From Ferruginibacter sp. (GTDB taxonomy: Bacteria; Bacteroidota; Bacteroidia; Chitinophagales; Chitinophagaceae), in assembly GCA_025963635.1 (NCBI GenBank), contig JAOQAK010000061.1:217318-281317 (forward strand): a stretch of 64,000 nt of DNA, given 5' to 3'. The position numbers and the translations under genes were made by a program. Of the stretch, positions 42,986 through 52,436 are shown piece by piece. How positions within the stretch are numbered: position 1 is the first letter of the stretch; each line of letters opens with the position of its first letter. Below the pieces are notes generated by a model. The model did not search any database and was not told where the DNA came from. It was given only the letters and a program-made list of their open reading frames with translations.

Positions 42986-43010
42986 CCCCGATTAACCTCG
43001 GGGTATTTTT
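42986..43010. terminator. Terminator between L,D-transpeptidase and the PAP2-like gene
   Basis: CCCCGA (42986-42991) pairs with TCGGGG (42998-43003), loop TTAACC, followed by TATTTTTTTT. It lies at the convergence of two genes. Confidence 0.75.
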
Positions 43011-43011
43011 T

Positions 43012-43689
43012 TTATAAAAGAAAAGCTGCGCTGATAAATTGGCAAAAGAATCCACCCAACAGCCCGAGGTAAATATCCTTTTGTGTATGATCACTCACTA
43101 TAAGCCTGGAAGTGCAAATTATACCTGTAATTAAAATGGCGATGGTTAACGGTAAAGTAAATGGCGAGGCTGCATTTGTGTTTAAAACAACGACCATTAA
43201 ACCCAGCATTCCTCCACACCCGATGGCATGCATACTTATTTTAAAATAAATGTTTGCGATCAATGCAACTGATGATGCAAGAAAAACTCCAAAAGTAAAA
43301 GCGGTGAGTATTTGTGGTATCTCAGGCTGGTTATGGAAAACAAGATACATCCAGAAAAAAAATATACCGGCTCCCATGTAAGGTATTATCCTGTCTTTCT
43401 GTTTTTTTAAAAAGATGGATTCAATAAAGCCAACTCCCTTTAATAATAATACAGTTAACAGGGGAAAGAAAACCATATTTAATGCAACCCTAAGCATAAC
43501 CCAGGTTTTGGCTTTTTCACCATACCCTGCAAAATAATTATGATGTACAAACACCAAATACCACGTTACATATAAGGGAATAAACAAAGGATGGAAAATG
43601 TAAGAGAACAATTTCGAAAAAAAAATTACAATCCCCGGGTGCTTATAAGTATTTGCCGGCTTATTTTCTGCAGCATATAAATTATCCAT
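43012..43689 (-). CDS. Integral membrane protein, PAP2-like without catalytic motifs
   Basis: The 225-aa protein has about six hydrophobic segments. Its C-terminal part (ICTSRLIVSDHTQKDIYLGLLGGFF) has the SR...H...G arrangement of the last PAP2 phosphatase motif, but the earlier KxxxxxxRP and PSGH motifs are not convincing (KKQKDRIIPYM may be a remnant of the first). It may therefore be a divergent lipid phosphatase or an inactive relative. It starts 16 bp after the stop of rpoN in the same direction, so it is likely co-transcribed. Confidence 0.7.
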   Translation of the reverse strand: MDNLYAAENKPANTYKHPGIVIFFSKLFSYIFHPLFIPLYVTWYLVFVHHNYFAGYGEKAKTWVMLRVALNMVFFPLLTVLLLKGVGFIESIFLKKQKDRIIPYMGAGIFFFWMYLVFHNQPEIPQILTAFTFGVFLASSVALIANIYFKISMHAIGCGGMLGLMVVVLNTNAASPFTLPLTIAILITGIICTSRLIVSDHTQKDIYLGLLGGFFCQFISAAFLL

Positions 43690-43705
43690 AATTAGAACGT
43701 ATTGT

Positions 43706-45187
43706 TTACAGTTCTTTTCTTAAACGTGCCACCGGGATATTAAGCTGCTCCCGGTATTTTGCAACAGTACGTCTTGCAATATTGTAGCCTTTTTCCTGCA
43801 GCAGGTCAGTTAGTTTTTCATCGCTTAAAGGATGCTGTTTACTTTCTGCCTCAATAAGATTGCTTAATATTTTTTTAACCTCTCTGGTACTCACTTCTTC
43901 CCCGCTATCCATCACAAGGCTTTCGCTAAAGAAAAATTTAAGCCGGTAGGTACCAAATTCTGTTTGTACAAATTTACTGTTGGCAACCCTGCTTACTGTT
44001 GATATATCAAGACCGGTTCTTTCTGCAATATCTTTTAATATCATTGGGCGCATTTCTGTTTCATCGCCGGTTAAAAAAAATTCTTTTTGGTATTCCATAA
44101 TGGTTTGCATAGTGCTAAGCAAAGTATGTTGCCGTTGTTTAATAGCATCAATAAACCATTTAGCAGAATCAATTTTTTGCTTAATAAAAAGAACAGCTTC
44201 TTTTTGCCGCTTATCTTTTTTTGAGCCCCGGTCATATTCCTTAAGCATATCTCTGTACCCTTCGCTAATACGCAGGTCCGGTGCATTTTTTGAATTAAGT
44301 GAGAGCTCTAATTTTCCATTGTTATTCAGCACAAAAAAATCCGGTATCACATAATTTTCCATCCTGTTACTATCACCCACATGGCCACCGGGTTTAGGGT
44401 TTAGTTTTATTATCTGGTTGATAACATCTTTTATCTGCTCATCAGTTAAGTTTAAACCACGCTGGATTTTTTCGTAATGCTTTTTGGTAAATTCTTCAAA
44501 ATACTTATCCAGTACCTTCATGGCTGTTTCAACAGATTTTCCATCTCCTGATTTTCTTTCAAGCTGCAGCAACAGGCATTCCCTAAGATCTCTTGCTGCA
44601 ACCCCCGGCGGATCAAATTGCTGAATTTTTTGTATAAGCTCTTCAATTTCTTTTTCAGTTGCCTCTATATTTTGCCTGAAGGCGAGATCATCTGCAATGG
44701 CAGATAATTCTCTTCTTAAATATCCGTCATCATCTATGCTGCCAACTATCTGTTCGGCAATTTTTTGCTGACGTTCATCCAGGTCAAGCATACTTAACTG
44801 GCTTACCAGTACTTCATGAAAAGATGTTTCAACTTTATGCGGAATTGTTTTTGTTTCCTCCTGGTCAGGATAATTCTCGTCCCGTAATTTATAATCCCCC
44901 ACATCATCATCACCATCACTCACATATTCACTAATATCAATATTCCCATAATCATCTTCGCTGCCGTCTTTATCAAAATCATCTTCCGGCGTTTCAAATT
45001 CCTCTTTTGTTTCCAGGTTATCTTCAAATCCATCTTCACCGGTTTCAAGAGCAGGATTCTCTTCAAGCTCTTCTTTTATCCGCTCTTCTAAATGGGCGGT
45101 CGGAACCTGCAACAATTTCATTAACTGAATCTGCTGAGGAGATAATTTTTGAAGAAGTTTTTGTTGTAAGTGTTGGCTTAATGACAT
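43706..45187 (-). CDS. rpoN: RNA polymerase sigma-54 factor
   Basis: The 493-aa protein has the complete RpoN layout: region I Gln/Leu-rich activator-interacting segment (residues 1-50, LQQKLLQKLSPQQIQLMKLLQ), a strongly acidic region II (55-125), the core-binding domain (about 125-310), the HTH (about 370-420, DIAERTGLDISTVSRVANSKF) and the RpoN box ARRTVAKYRE near the C-terminus (about 472). It directs polymerase to -24/-12 promoters that require AAA+ activators. No such activator is encoded in this window. Confidence 0.97.
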   Translation of the reverse strand: MSLSQHLQQKLLQKLSPQQIQLMKLLQVPTAHLEERIKEELEENPALETGEDGFEDNLETKEEFETPEDDFDKDGSEDDYGNIDISEYVSDGDDDVGDYKLRDENYPDQEETKTIPHKVETSFHEVLVSQLSMLDLDERQQKIAEQIVGSIDDDGYLRRELSAIADDLAFRQNIEATEKEIEELIQKIQQFDPPGVAARDLRECLLLQLERKSGDGKSVETAMKVLDKYFEEFTKKHYEKIQRGLNLTDEQIKDVINQIIKLNPKPGGHVGDSNRMENYVIPDFFVLNNNGKLELSLNSKNAPDLRISEGYRDMLKEYDRGSKKDKRQKEAVLFIKQKIDSAKWFIDAIKQRQHTLLSTMQTIMEYQKEFFLTGDETEMRPMILKDIAERTGLDISTVSRVANSKFVQTEFGTYRLKFFFSESLVMDSGEEVSTREVKKILSNLIEAESKQHPLSDEKLTDLLQEKGYNIARRTVAKYREQLNIPVARLRKEL

Positions 45188-45249
45188 TTTTATTTTTAAA
45201 ATCTAACCTGTATAAGAAACCGTAAATTTACATACACTAAATCAATGAT

Positions 45250-45570
45250 ATGTTGTTTTGGAATAAAATTTGTGGCTTTACTGCAACTTTTTTTCTGTGC
45301 TCCTTTTTTTCAAGCGCACAAATTTCTCATTCTATTAAATTACCAGATACACAGTTGCCTAAGCCTGTATTTAATGTAATGAACAACTCCAATAATAAAG
45401 AAACGCTAAACTTATCCTTATCATTTGCCGTAATTCCTCAGGATTATTATACGCAGCATTTTGGAATTATATGTAAAAAAGAATTGGCATTTGAAAAAGC
45501 AACTAAAATTCCATTCCGGTTTAGATTGGGATCATTACAGCAATGTAATTACCTGGAAGAAAAGAGATAG
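45250..45570 (+). CDS. Small secreted protein of Bacteroidota
   Basis: The 106-aa precursor has a signal peptide (GFTATFFLCSFFSSAQ) and a mature part ending DYYTQHFGIICKKELAFEKATKIPFRFRLGSLQQCNYLEEK. The pattern FG-CKKE-EKATK-PF-FRLGS is one I recall in short Bacteroidota proteins of unknown function. It is divergent from rpoN (62 bp) and ends 3 bp from the convergent aminotransferase gene. Confidence 0.75.
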   Translation: MLFWNKICGFTATFFLCSFFSSAQISHSIKLPDTQLPKPVFNVMNNSNNKETLNLSLSFAVIPQDYYTQHFGIICKKELAFEKATKIPFRFRLGSLQQCNYLEEKR

Positions 45571-45573
45571 AAC

Positions 45574-46791
45574 TTATACTGAAGCATATTTATCTTTTAG
45601 CACTTTCTTTATTACCCCTGCAATCTTTTCCCCTTTTTCGCTGATCTGTTCTTCCGTCCATGTGAGACTTATAGCAGTAGAAATGCAACGGCTCATAATT
45701 GCATCGCTTGCTGTAAATGGTTCGGCTGAATATTTTTTTAATTGCTGCTGCAATGGTTCACTTTGATTATTTAAAAACTTATTATTTTTAAGATGATCCC
45801 ATTTGCGGATGTAGTGCCAGTTATTATCAAACCAATAAAAATTGCCGGCTAATATATTTTGTGATTTCATTTCGGCAACAACTGTTGCGGTTATCTCTCC
45901 ATCAGGTAAAAACCATGTAAGAAACGTACAGCTATCCCCTTCTTCATCATGAATTTTTCTAAATGTAACTTCGGGTATTGCACTTAAAATAGATTTAAGC
46001 AATGCATGATTCTTTCTTTGTATAGATAAGAAATTATTGAGCTTCCCTATTTGCGCCACTCCTATTGCAGCGTGTAATTCACTTATCCGGTAATTATATC
46101 CCACAAACGGATGCAGGTCGGCGCCGCGATCGACGCCCTGGTGATCATGTCCATGATCAGTGTATCCATCACATTTGGTATACACCTCTTCATTATTGGT
46201 TAACACTGCACCACCTTCGCCACACGTAATTGTTTTTACAAAATCAAAACTAAAAGTTCCTGCATCACCTATTGTTCCAACATATTTGCCTTTGTAAGTA
46301 GCGCCTATACTCTGGCAGGCATCTTCCAATAAGATAAGATTATTTTCTTTGCAGATATTTTTTAAAGCATCAATATCAGCCATGCTGCCGCACATATGCA
46401 CGGGCATAACACATTTTGTTTTTGATGTTATTGCGGCTTTTACTGCATTAGGATCGAGCGTTAATGATTCATCAATATCAACCAAAACAGGAATAGCACC
46501 AACAGAAATTACAGCCTCAAAACTTGCAACAAAGGTGAATGCGGGCATAATAACTTCATCTCCATATCCAATACCCAAAGCCGCCATGGCTGTAGTTAAC
46601 GCAGCAGTTCCGCTACTGGTAAGCTGTGCATATTTGCTCCCGAATGTTTCAGATATTTTTTGTTCCAATTCCTTTGCCTTCCAATTTCCTTTGCGCTGGG
46701 CGTCAAAACCGTAACGCATAAGAATGCCTGTACCCATTACATCATCTATTTGTTTTCTTTCTTCTTCTCCAAAAAATTCAAAGCCTGGCAT
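45574..46791 (-). CDS. DegT/DnrJ/EryC1/StrS-family PLP aminotransferase
   Basis: The 405-aa protein is a PLP-dependent sugar aminotransferase. The PLP-lysine lies in FSFDFVKTITCGEGGAVL (about 185), preceded by the cofactor Asp in LLEDACQSIGATYKG (about 157) and the N-terminal TSSGTAALTTAMAALGIGYGDEVIMPAFTFVAS. These enzymes transfer an amino group from glutamate to keto-sugars (for example in LPS or capsule building blocks, or kanosamine-like sugars). It is the last gene of the unit starting at 50286, 35 bp after the GHL10 gene. Confidence 0.92.
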   Translation of the reverse strand: MPGFEFFGEEERKQIDDVMGTGILMRYGFDAQRKGNWKAKELEQKISETFGSKYAQLTSSGTAALTTAMAALGIGYGDEVIMPAFTFVASFEAVISVGAIPVLVDIDESLTLDPNAVKAAITSKTKCVMPVHMCGSMADIDALKNICKENNLILLEDACQSIGATYKGKYVGTIGDAGTFSFDFVKTITCGEGGAVLTNNEEVYTKCDGYTDHGHDHQGVDRGADLHPFVGYNYRISELHAAIGVAQIGKLNNFLSIQRKNHALLKSILSAIPEVTFRKIHDEEGDSCTFLTWFLPDGEITATVVAEMKSQNILAGNFYWFDNNWHYIRKWDHLKNNKFLNNQSEPLQQQLKKYSAEPFTASDAIMSRCISTAISLTWTEEQISEKGEKIAGVIKKVLKDKYASV

Positions 46792-46826
46792 AACTAATTA
46801 TTTAGCATGTAAAGGTAAAGCGATTT

Positions 46827-48362
46827 CTATTTCAGCACCCAATGATCTGCTGACCATGTAAGATTATACACCTTACTGTTTTCACTTTCATTATTGGTTT
46901 TACTTATAGAGCGTACTGAAATATAAAAATTATCCAGTCCCCGGAGATCATCAGGAGAAATATTTAACTGCATATCTTTTTGCGCAGGCAGCATTTTATA
47001 AATCCTGTCATTTGCAAAATCAATTGTACTAGATAAGTAAAAAGCATACTGCTTAATGCCTGATAACCTACGTGAAAAAATATGTAAAATGATATCTTTC
47101 GAATTAGAATTACCTACTATTTCTGCGCCTAATTCCGGCGTTGGTGGTTTTGTGTTATCAATCCACGGCATGGGAGGAATTATCGCAGGATATTTATAAT
47201 AATTATTCTGCAAACTATCATTCCAGCCATTTGGATTTCTGGCAAAGCTTTTACTGCTGAAATAAATACTGCCCTGCACCTGTGGGTATTCTCTTACTTT
47301 TTTTATTTGATTAGGTAGTTCATCAGGGTTTTTCCACGCTGCGGATTTTGATTCATATGCCCTGTAAATTCCATGACCAATGTATAAATGTCTTCCATAA
47401 GAATGATTTGCCCACCAATCTATCAGCGTTGCAAACGGAACAACTTTCTGGCTGAATTCCCAATATAGTTGTGGCGCTACATAATCAATCCATTTATTTT
47501 TAAGCCACAATAAAATATCAGCGTACAGATCATCATAATTTGTTTGTCCTGCTTTTGTATTACTGCCTGCAGGATCTTTATCACTGTTACGCCAGACACC
47601 AAAAGGGCTGATACCGAATTTGCAAAATTTATTTTCCTGTTTGATGGCCTTGCCCAGCATAAGAATAATTGAATCAACATTACTTCTTCTCCAGTCATCT
47701 TTGTTCAATCCATTTCCATACTTAAAAAAGGATGCAGAGTCAGGAAATTCTTTTCCTGCAATTCGATAAGGATAAAAATAATCATCGAAATGAATGGCAT
47801 CCACATCATACCGGCTAACTACATCCCTTACAACGTTGGTTACAAACTGTTGTACTTGCTTATTTCCCGGGTCAAAAATTTTTACAGTCCCATAGGGCAA
47901 AAACCAGTCAGGGTGCAGTTTTGTGATATGCGTTTGTGATATAGAAGATTTTCCGATACTAAACTCAGCCCGGTAAGGATTCATCCATGCATGAAATTCC
48001 ATTCCTCGTTTATGCGTTTCGGCAATCATAAACTCTAAAGGATCATAATAAGGGATTGGCGGCTTGCCTTGCGTTCCGGTAAGCCATTCACTCCAGGGCT
48101 CGTATTGCGAGGGATAAAATGCATCTGTGGCAGGACGTATTTGTGCAATGATCGCATTCATCCCATTGCGTTGATGCATATCCAGTAATCTTATAAATTC
48201 TGTTTTCTGACTATCAGTACTTAAATATTTTTCTGATGGCCAGTCAATATTATCAACTGTAGCCACCCATACTGCACGAAATTCATATTTAGGCTGGGCA
48301 AATAAGCGAAAAGCGAAAAGTGAAAAGCAAAAAGTAAAAAGAAGTAAGAAAAGTTTTTTCAT
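46827..48362 (-). CDS. Family 10-like glycosyl hydrolase (GHL10, DUF187)
   Basis: From the ATG at 48362 (MKKLFLLLFTFCF; a TTG lies 9 bp upstream) this is a 511-aa exported protein with a signal peptide cut after RLFAQ. The GHL10 domain covers about 25-380: EFRAVWVATVDNIDWPS, NAIIAQIRPATDAFYPS, GMEFHAWMNPYRA, DVDAIHFDDYFYPY and VAPQLYWEF. Acidic residues in these strand ends are the likely catalytic pair. A C-terminal beta domain (about 410-510) may bind carbohydrate. Members cleave glycans such as peptidoglycan backbone lacking peptides or exopolysaccharide. Confidence 0.9.
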   Translation of the reverse strand: MKKLFLLLFTFCFSLFAFRLFAQPKYEFRAVWVATVDNIDWPSEKYLSTDSQKTEFIRLLDMHQRNGMNAIIAQIRPATDAFYPSQYEPWSEWLTGTQGKPPIPYYDPLEFMIAETHKRGMEFHAWMNPYRAEFSIGKSSISQTHITKLHPDWFLPYGTVKIFDPGNKQVQQFVTNVVRDVVSRYDVDAIHFDDYFYPYRIAGKEFPDSASFFKYGNGLNKDDWRRSNVDSIILMLGKAIKQENKFCKFGISPFGVWRNSDKDPAGSNTKAGQTNYDDLYADILLWLKNKWIDYVAPQLYWEFSQKVVPFATLIDWWANHSYGRHLYIGHGIYRAYESKSAAWKNPDELPNQIKKVREYPQVQGSIYFSSKSFARNPNGWNDSLQNNYYKYPAIIPPMPWIDNTKPPTPELGAEIVGNSNSKDIILHIFSRRLSGIKQYAFYLSSTIDFANDRIYKMLPAQKDMQLNISPDDLRGLDNFYISVRSISKTNNESENSKVYNLTWSADHWVLK

Positions 48363-48383
48363 TGGAAGCAAATTTAGAAAAAT

Positions 48384-49415
48384 TTAATCCTGCCAAACAG
48401 AAACGCCTTCACTGCAATTGGCGCAGATATCAATATTTTTCCTGCTGGTCATAAGTTCTTTTCTAAACTGCTTATAATTATCATTATGCCATACCTCTTT
48501 AAATGACTGCATTTTTAAATTGCCCAGCTGGTGCGTTGCATCTTTATCAAAACAACAGGGAACCACTAATCCATCCCATGTAATTACATTGGCGTGGTGC
48601 AGCTTCCAGCAATGGTTTGCTAATTTATTTTTAGCAATATAATTGCCCTGTTTATCTTTTTTATACCGGCTGTATTTTTCATTTACAGGAATAAGATTGT
48701 TGGGATCATTTTCATAATCATACACCTGTGCGGTTTTAAATCTCACTTCATCTACGCCAATTTCTTTCGCTAGTTTTTTTATATCTTCAATCTGGTGCTC
48801 ATTGGGCTTTACTACCAAAAATTGGAAGAATACAAAGGGCGTTTTACTTTTTAATTCTTTTTTCCACTTAACTATATTTTTTGCTCCCTCAATTACTTTA
48901 TTAAGATTTCCACCAACCCTGTATTGCTGGTAAACATCCTGCGTTGTTCCATCAATAGAAATTATCAATCTGTCCAGGCCGCTTTCAACCGTTTTTTTAG
49001 CAACCTCATCTGTGAGATAATGCGCATTGGTTGATGTTGCTGTATAAATTTTTTTATCAGCAGCATACTTTACCATATCCAAAAACTCCCGGTTTAAAAA
49101 TGGCTCACCCTGGAAATAAAAAATGAGATATAAAATATCTTTATGAATATCATCAATTGTTTGCCTGAAGAAATCTTTTTTTAGCATCCCGGTTGGACGG
49201 GTAAATGCTCTTAAGCCGCTGGGGCACTCGGGGCAGCGAAGATTGCATGAAGTTGTAGGCTCAAAAGAAATAGAAATTGGATAACCCCACTGTATAGGTT
49301 TTTTTAAAATGCGGCCTGCCTGGAAACTGGTAAAAACTTTTGCCGCATTCCAAACCCTGCGCAAACTTAGTTTACTTAAAAAGTTTAAGCTATCATCCAG
49401 GTTAACCTGCGGCAT
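48384..49415 (-). CDS. Radical SAM protein with SPASM-type domain
   Basis: The 343-aa enzyme has the [4Fe-4S]/SAM motif CNLRCPEC (C57, C61, C64) in a TIM-barrel domain with GEPFLN and SIDGTTQDVYQQYR. The C-terminal region has a SPASM-like auxiliary cluster (HCWKLHHANVITWDGLVVPCCFD and DICANCSEG). The family includes peptide-modifying enzymes and sugar/aliphatic modifying enzymes; no precursor peptide is visible. It lies between the lytic transglycosylase (34 bp) and the GHL10 hydrolase (about 20 bp), pointing to an envelope-glycan role rather than a RiPP pathway; that is inference. Confidence 0.9.
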   Translation of the reverse strand: MPQVNLDDSLNFLSKLSLRRVWNAAKVFTSFQAGRILKKPIQWGYPISISFEPTTSCNLRCPECPSGLRAFTRPTGMLKKDFFRQTIDDIHKDILYLIFYFQGEPFLNREFLDMVKYAADKKIYTATSTNAHYLTDEVAKKTVESGLDRLIISIDGTTQDVYQQYRVGGNLNKVIEGAKNIVKWKKELKSKTPFVFFQFLVVKPNEHQIEDIKKLAKEIGVDEVRFKTAQVYDYENDPNNLIPVNEKYSRYKKDKQGNYIAKNKLANHCWKLHHANVITWDGLVVPCCFDKDATHQLGNLKMQSFKEVWHNDNYKQFRKELMTSRKNIDICANCSEGVSVWQD

Positions 49416-49449
49416 GGTGTAAAGTTACTGCCAAAATGGTAAAAGAAAA

Positions 49450-50286
49450 TTAATCAGTAACAGAGGTGTTTAACTTAAGCGTATTGCCCGAAACAGGAAT
49501 TTCTATTAATTCTGAATTAAATACAAGTTTATTTTTAACGAACTTATCATAGTTCTCAAAAACCACATTAAGCGCAATAAAATTCATTACATACGATTTT
49601 GTTTCAGAGGGCAGGTACTTTTTAATATCCCAAAAATCAGGATTGCTCTTTCCCGTTTTTTTCATTGCCTGCCAAACATTGCCTATACCCCAGTTATAAG
49701 AAGCAACTATCAAAAGAAGATCATTATTTAAATTTTTGCACCTGTCACGTAAATATTTTGCAGCTGCTAAAGTTGATTTGGCCAAATTTTTCCTGTCATC
49801 CTTCTTTTTACTCTTTGGATCAGCGGCCGTTTTTTTATTCACTATCTGCAAACCATATTCTTTAGCAACATCATCCATAATCTGCCAATAACCTACAGCC
49901 CCTGCACCTGAAACAGCATTGGGGTTAAACGCCGATTCAAGAGCAATTAAAACTTTTAATTCCTGCGGAAGATTATAACGTTTTAAAACAGCAGCAATCT
50001 GAGGAAAATATTTTTTTCCTCTTTGATATGTGCGCATGAGATAATCTCTTTTTTTATTACTGAATTTCTGAACATAATCCAGCGATTCATCCATATGAGC
50101 CTGGAGGATTGCAGGATATATAATATTAACCTCCTTAACAATAGTTTTTGTAAATGAATTTGTGGAAACATTGCCTGTGTTATTGGCGAGTAATCGAGTG
50201 GTGTCAGTATTTGATCCTGCGGTAGCAGAAAGTGTAGCTGATACAATAACAAAACCACACAATATTTTTGATAAGATGTTGTTCAT
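49450..50286 (-). CDS. Lytic transglycosylase (SLT domain)
   Basis: From the ATG at 50286 (MNNILSKILCGF; another ATG at 50301) the 278-aa precursor has a signal peptide (VIVSATLSATAG) and an SLT domain: catalytic Glu in LIALESAFNPNAVSGAGAVGYWQI (about residue 112), then AKSTLAAAKYLRDR, NWGIGNVWQAM and ETKSYVMNFIALNVV. It cleaves peptidoglycan to 1,6-anhydroMurNAc products. MltD/Slt-like, without LysM repeats. It is the first gene of the unit and its TACCTTTG (-7-like) box is at 50421-50414. Confidence 0.9.
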   Translation of the reverse strand: MNNILSKILCGFVIVSATLSATAGSNTDTTRLLANNTGNVSTNSFTKTIVKEVNIIYPAILQAHMDESLDYVQKFSNKKRDYLMRTYQRGKKYFPQIAAVLKRYNLPQELKVLIALESAFNPNAVSGAGAVGYWQIMDDVAKEYGLQIVNKKTAADPKSKKKDDRKNLAKSTLAAAKYLRDRCKNLNNDLLLIVASYNWGIGNVWQAMKKTGKSNPDFWDIKKYLPSETKSYVMNFIALNVVFENYDKFVKNKLVFNSELIEIPVSGNTLKLNTSVTD

Positions 50287-50478
50287 AGATAAGCTGATCA
50301 TTAATTTTTCAAAGGAATTTCGAGCTGAATAGCAATAACGGTTACTTACCTCTTAATATTGCCTTTTATCCTGATAAAATCCGAAATTTATACCCTGTTA
50401 AAACAATGGCTGGCAAAGGTAAACTTTGAACTTTTTTATATTGAAGGGTTAGCGTTAAAAGGCAGTTAAACAACCGCT

Positions 50479-52413
50479 ATGAAATTACTTTTCCTCTCCT
50501 GTTTGTTAATGTTTTCAAAAGTTATTGCGCAGCCGGTTACAAATTATATTGAGAAGGTGTATGAAATAGCGCTTTCAGAGCAAATAAGTCATGAAAGATT
50601 AATGAATGCTGACAATGTAAGTGCTTCTTCAAATAATTTTGATGTAAAATATTATCGCTGTGAATGGGAAGTTGATCCTGCTGTGAGATTTATAAAAGGA
50701 AAAGTAACTGTATATTTTACAATAACATCTGCATCCAATACTATTTCTCTTGATCTCATGTCTTCTCTTGTTACTGATAGCGTAAAGCAAAGGCATACTC
50801 TGTTAAATTATCAGCATCTCAATAATGCACTTCAAATAAATTTTACAAATACTGTTCCTGCAGGAAAGCTGGATTCTGTCAGTATTTTTTATAATGGTAT
50901 TCCGGCCACCTCCGGCTTTGGGTCTTTTATACAAAGCACGCATGCCGGCGTTCCTGTAATATGGACATTAAGTGAGCCTTACGGAAGCCGTGATTGGTGG
51001 CCCTGTAAAAACGGGCTTGATGATAAAGCCGATTCCATTGATGTTTATATAACGCATCCCGCCCTGTACAAAGCCGCATCCAATGGCTTACTGCAAACTG
51101 AAACACAAATCGGATTGAATACAATCACTCATTGGAAGCATCGCTATCCAATTGCCAGCTATTTAATCTGCCTTGCTGTTACCAATTATTCTGTGTTTAA
51201 TAATAGTGTGCAATTAGGAAATATAAATCTGCCTATGCAAACATTTTGCTACCCCGAAAATCTCACCATCTTTCAAAATAATACCCCGCTTGTTTTTAAT
51301 GCACTTCAGTTCTACCATAATACTTTTGGTGAATATCCTTTTATTAAAGAAAAATATGGTCATGTGCAATTTGGATGGGGAGGAGGCATGGAACACCAGA
51401 CATCCACATTTATTACAACGCCCAATGAAAGCTTAATGGCACATGAGCTGGGGCATCAATGGTTTGGGGATAAAGTAACCTGTGCCAGCTGGCAGGATAT
51501 ATGGCTTAATGAAGGGTTTGCAACATATCTGGCAAGTATGTATATGGAAAAGGCATATCCTGCAACAGTTATCAATAACCGTAAAGCCGAAATTGTAAAT
51601 ATTACCTCGGCTCCCGGCGGATCAGTTTGGGTAGATGATACTACAAATGTGAACAGGATCTTTAGCGGGAGGCTTTCGTACACAAAGGGATCTCATCTTT
51701 TATATATGCTGCGGTGGATATTGGGTGATAGTATTTTTTTTAAAGGGATACGGCAATATCATAAAGATCCTAAGGTAAGCTATGGATTCGCAACAACAGA
51801 TGATCTTAAAAGAAACCTGGAATTGGCGAGCGGTAAAGATCTTACTGCATTTTTTAAAAAATGGTTTTATGGCGAAGGTTATCCCAGCTATAATGTTGAA
51901 TGGACCCAGGTGGGAAGCAATTATGCTAAGATAAAAATGAATCAAACAACATCACATCCATCAGTAAATTTTTTTGAATTGCCCGTGGCACTTAAATTTA
52001 AAAATGCAACACAGGAAAAAACAGTTATTGTGGATAATAAAACCAATGGCGAAATTTTTTACAGGAATATTGGTTTTATTGCAGATACCGTTTGGGTTGA
52101 TCCTGACTATTGGCTTATCACAAAAAACAATACAACACAAAAAATAACTGATAATTCAGGCGGGCAGAATATGGTACAGGTATTTCCAAATCCTGTTCAG
52201 CAGCAGCTATTTGTTTATCTTAAAAATTATACATCCCTGTATGCTAATATTTCTCTCTATAATAGCGCAGGGCAGCTTTTGTATAGAAAACTTTTAACGG
52301 TTAATGGATCGGAATTTATTGAAATTCCTTTCGGCCATTTAGCAAGGGGAGTATATTTTATTAAAGTAGGATCGGGTAAGGATGTTAAGTTTGTGAAGAA
52401 AATAGTGAAGTAG
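50479..52413 (+). CDS. M1-family zinc aminopeptidase with T9SS type A C-terminal domain
   Basis: The 644-aa precursor has a signal peptide (LLFLSCLLMFSKVIAQ). The M1 catalytic unit shows GGMEHQ (aminopeptidase GAMEN-like substrate motif) and the zinc motif HELGH-x18-E (H322, H326, E345), with the catalytic Tyr region SGRLSYTKGSHLLYMLRW. An Ig-like/TolA-C-type region follows to about 560, and the last 80 residues (VFPNPVQQQLFVYL, YNSAGQLLYRK, GVYFIKVG, KFVKKIVK) form a type A sorting domain. The protein is therefore secreted through the T9SS to the surface or medium to trim peptides. Confidence 0.92.
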   Translation: MKLLFLSCLLMFSKVIAQPVTNYIEKVYEIALSEQISHERLMNADNVSASSNNFDVKYYRCEWEVDPAVRFIKGKVTVYFTITSASNTISLDLMSSLVTDSVKQRHTLLNYQHLNNALQINFTNTVPAGKLDSVSIFYNGIPATSGFGSFIQSTHAGVPVIWTLSEPYGSRDWWPCKNGLDDKADSIDVYITHPALYKAASNGLLQTETQIGLNTITHWKHRYPIASYLICLAVTNYSVFNNSVQLGNINLPMQTFCYPENLTIFQNNTPLVFNALQFYHNTFGEYPFIKEKYGHVQFGWGGGMEHQTSTFITTPNESLMAHELGHQWFGDKVTCASWQDIWLNEGFATYLASMYMEKAYPATVINNRKAEIVNITSAPGGSVWVDDTTNVNRIFSGRLSYTKGSHLLYMLRWILGDSIFFKGIRQYHKDPKVSYGFATTDDLKRNLELASGKDLTAFFKKWFYGEGYPSYNVEWTQVGSNYAKIKMNQTTSHPSVNFFELPVALKFKNATQEKTVIVDNKTNGEIFYRNIGFIADTVWVDPDYWLITKNNTTQKITDNSGGQNMVQVFPNPVQQQLFVYLKNYTSLYANISLYNSAGQLLYRKLLTVNGSEFIEIPFGHLARGVYFIKVGSGKDVKFVKKIVK

Positions 52414-52436
52414 CAATTTATTAATATCCTGTTCTG

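Noticed and set aside
48384..49415. Radical SAM gene as part of a RiPP peptide cluster
   Set aside because: No short precursor gene, peptidase or transporter of RiPP type lies beside it; neighbours are glycan enzymes.
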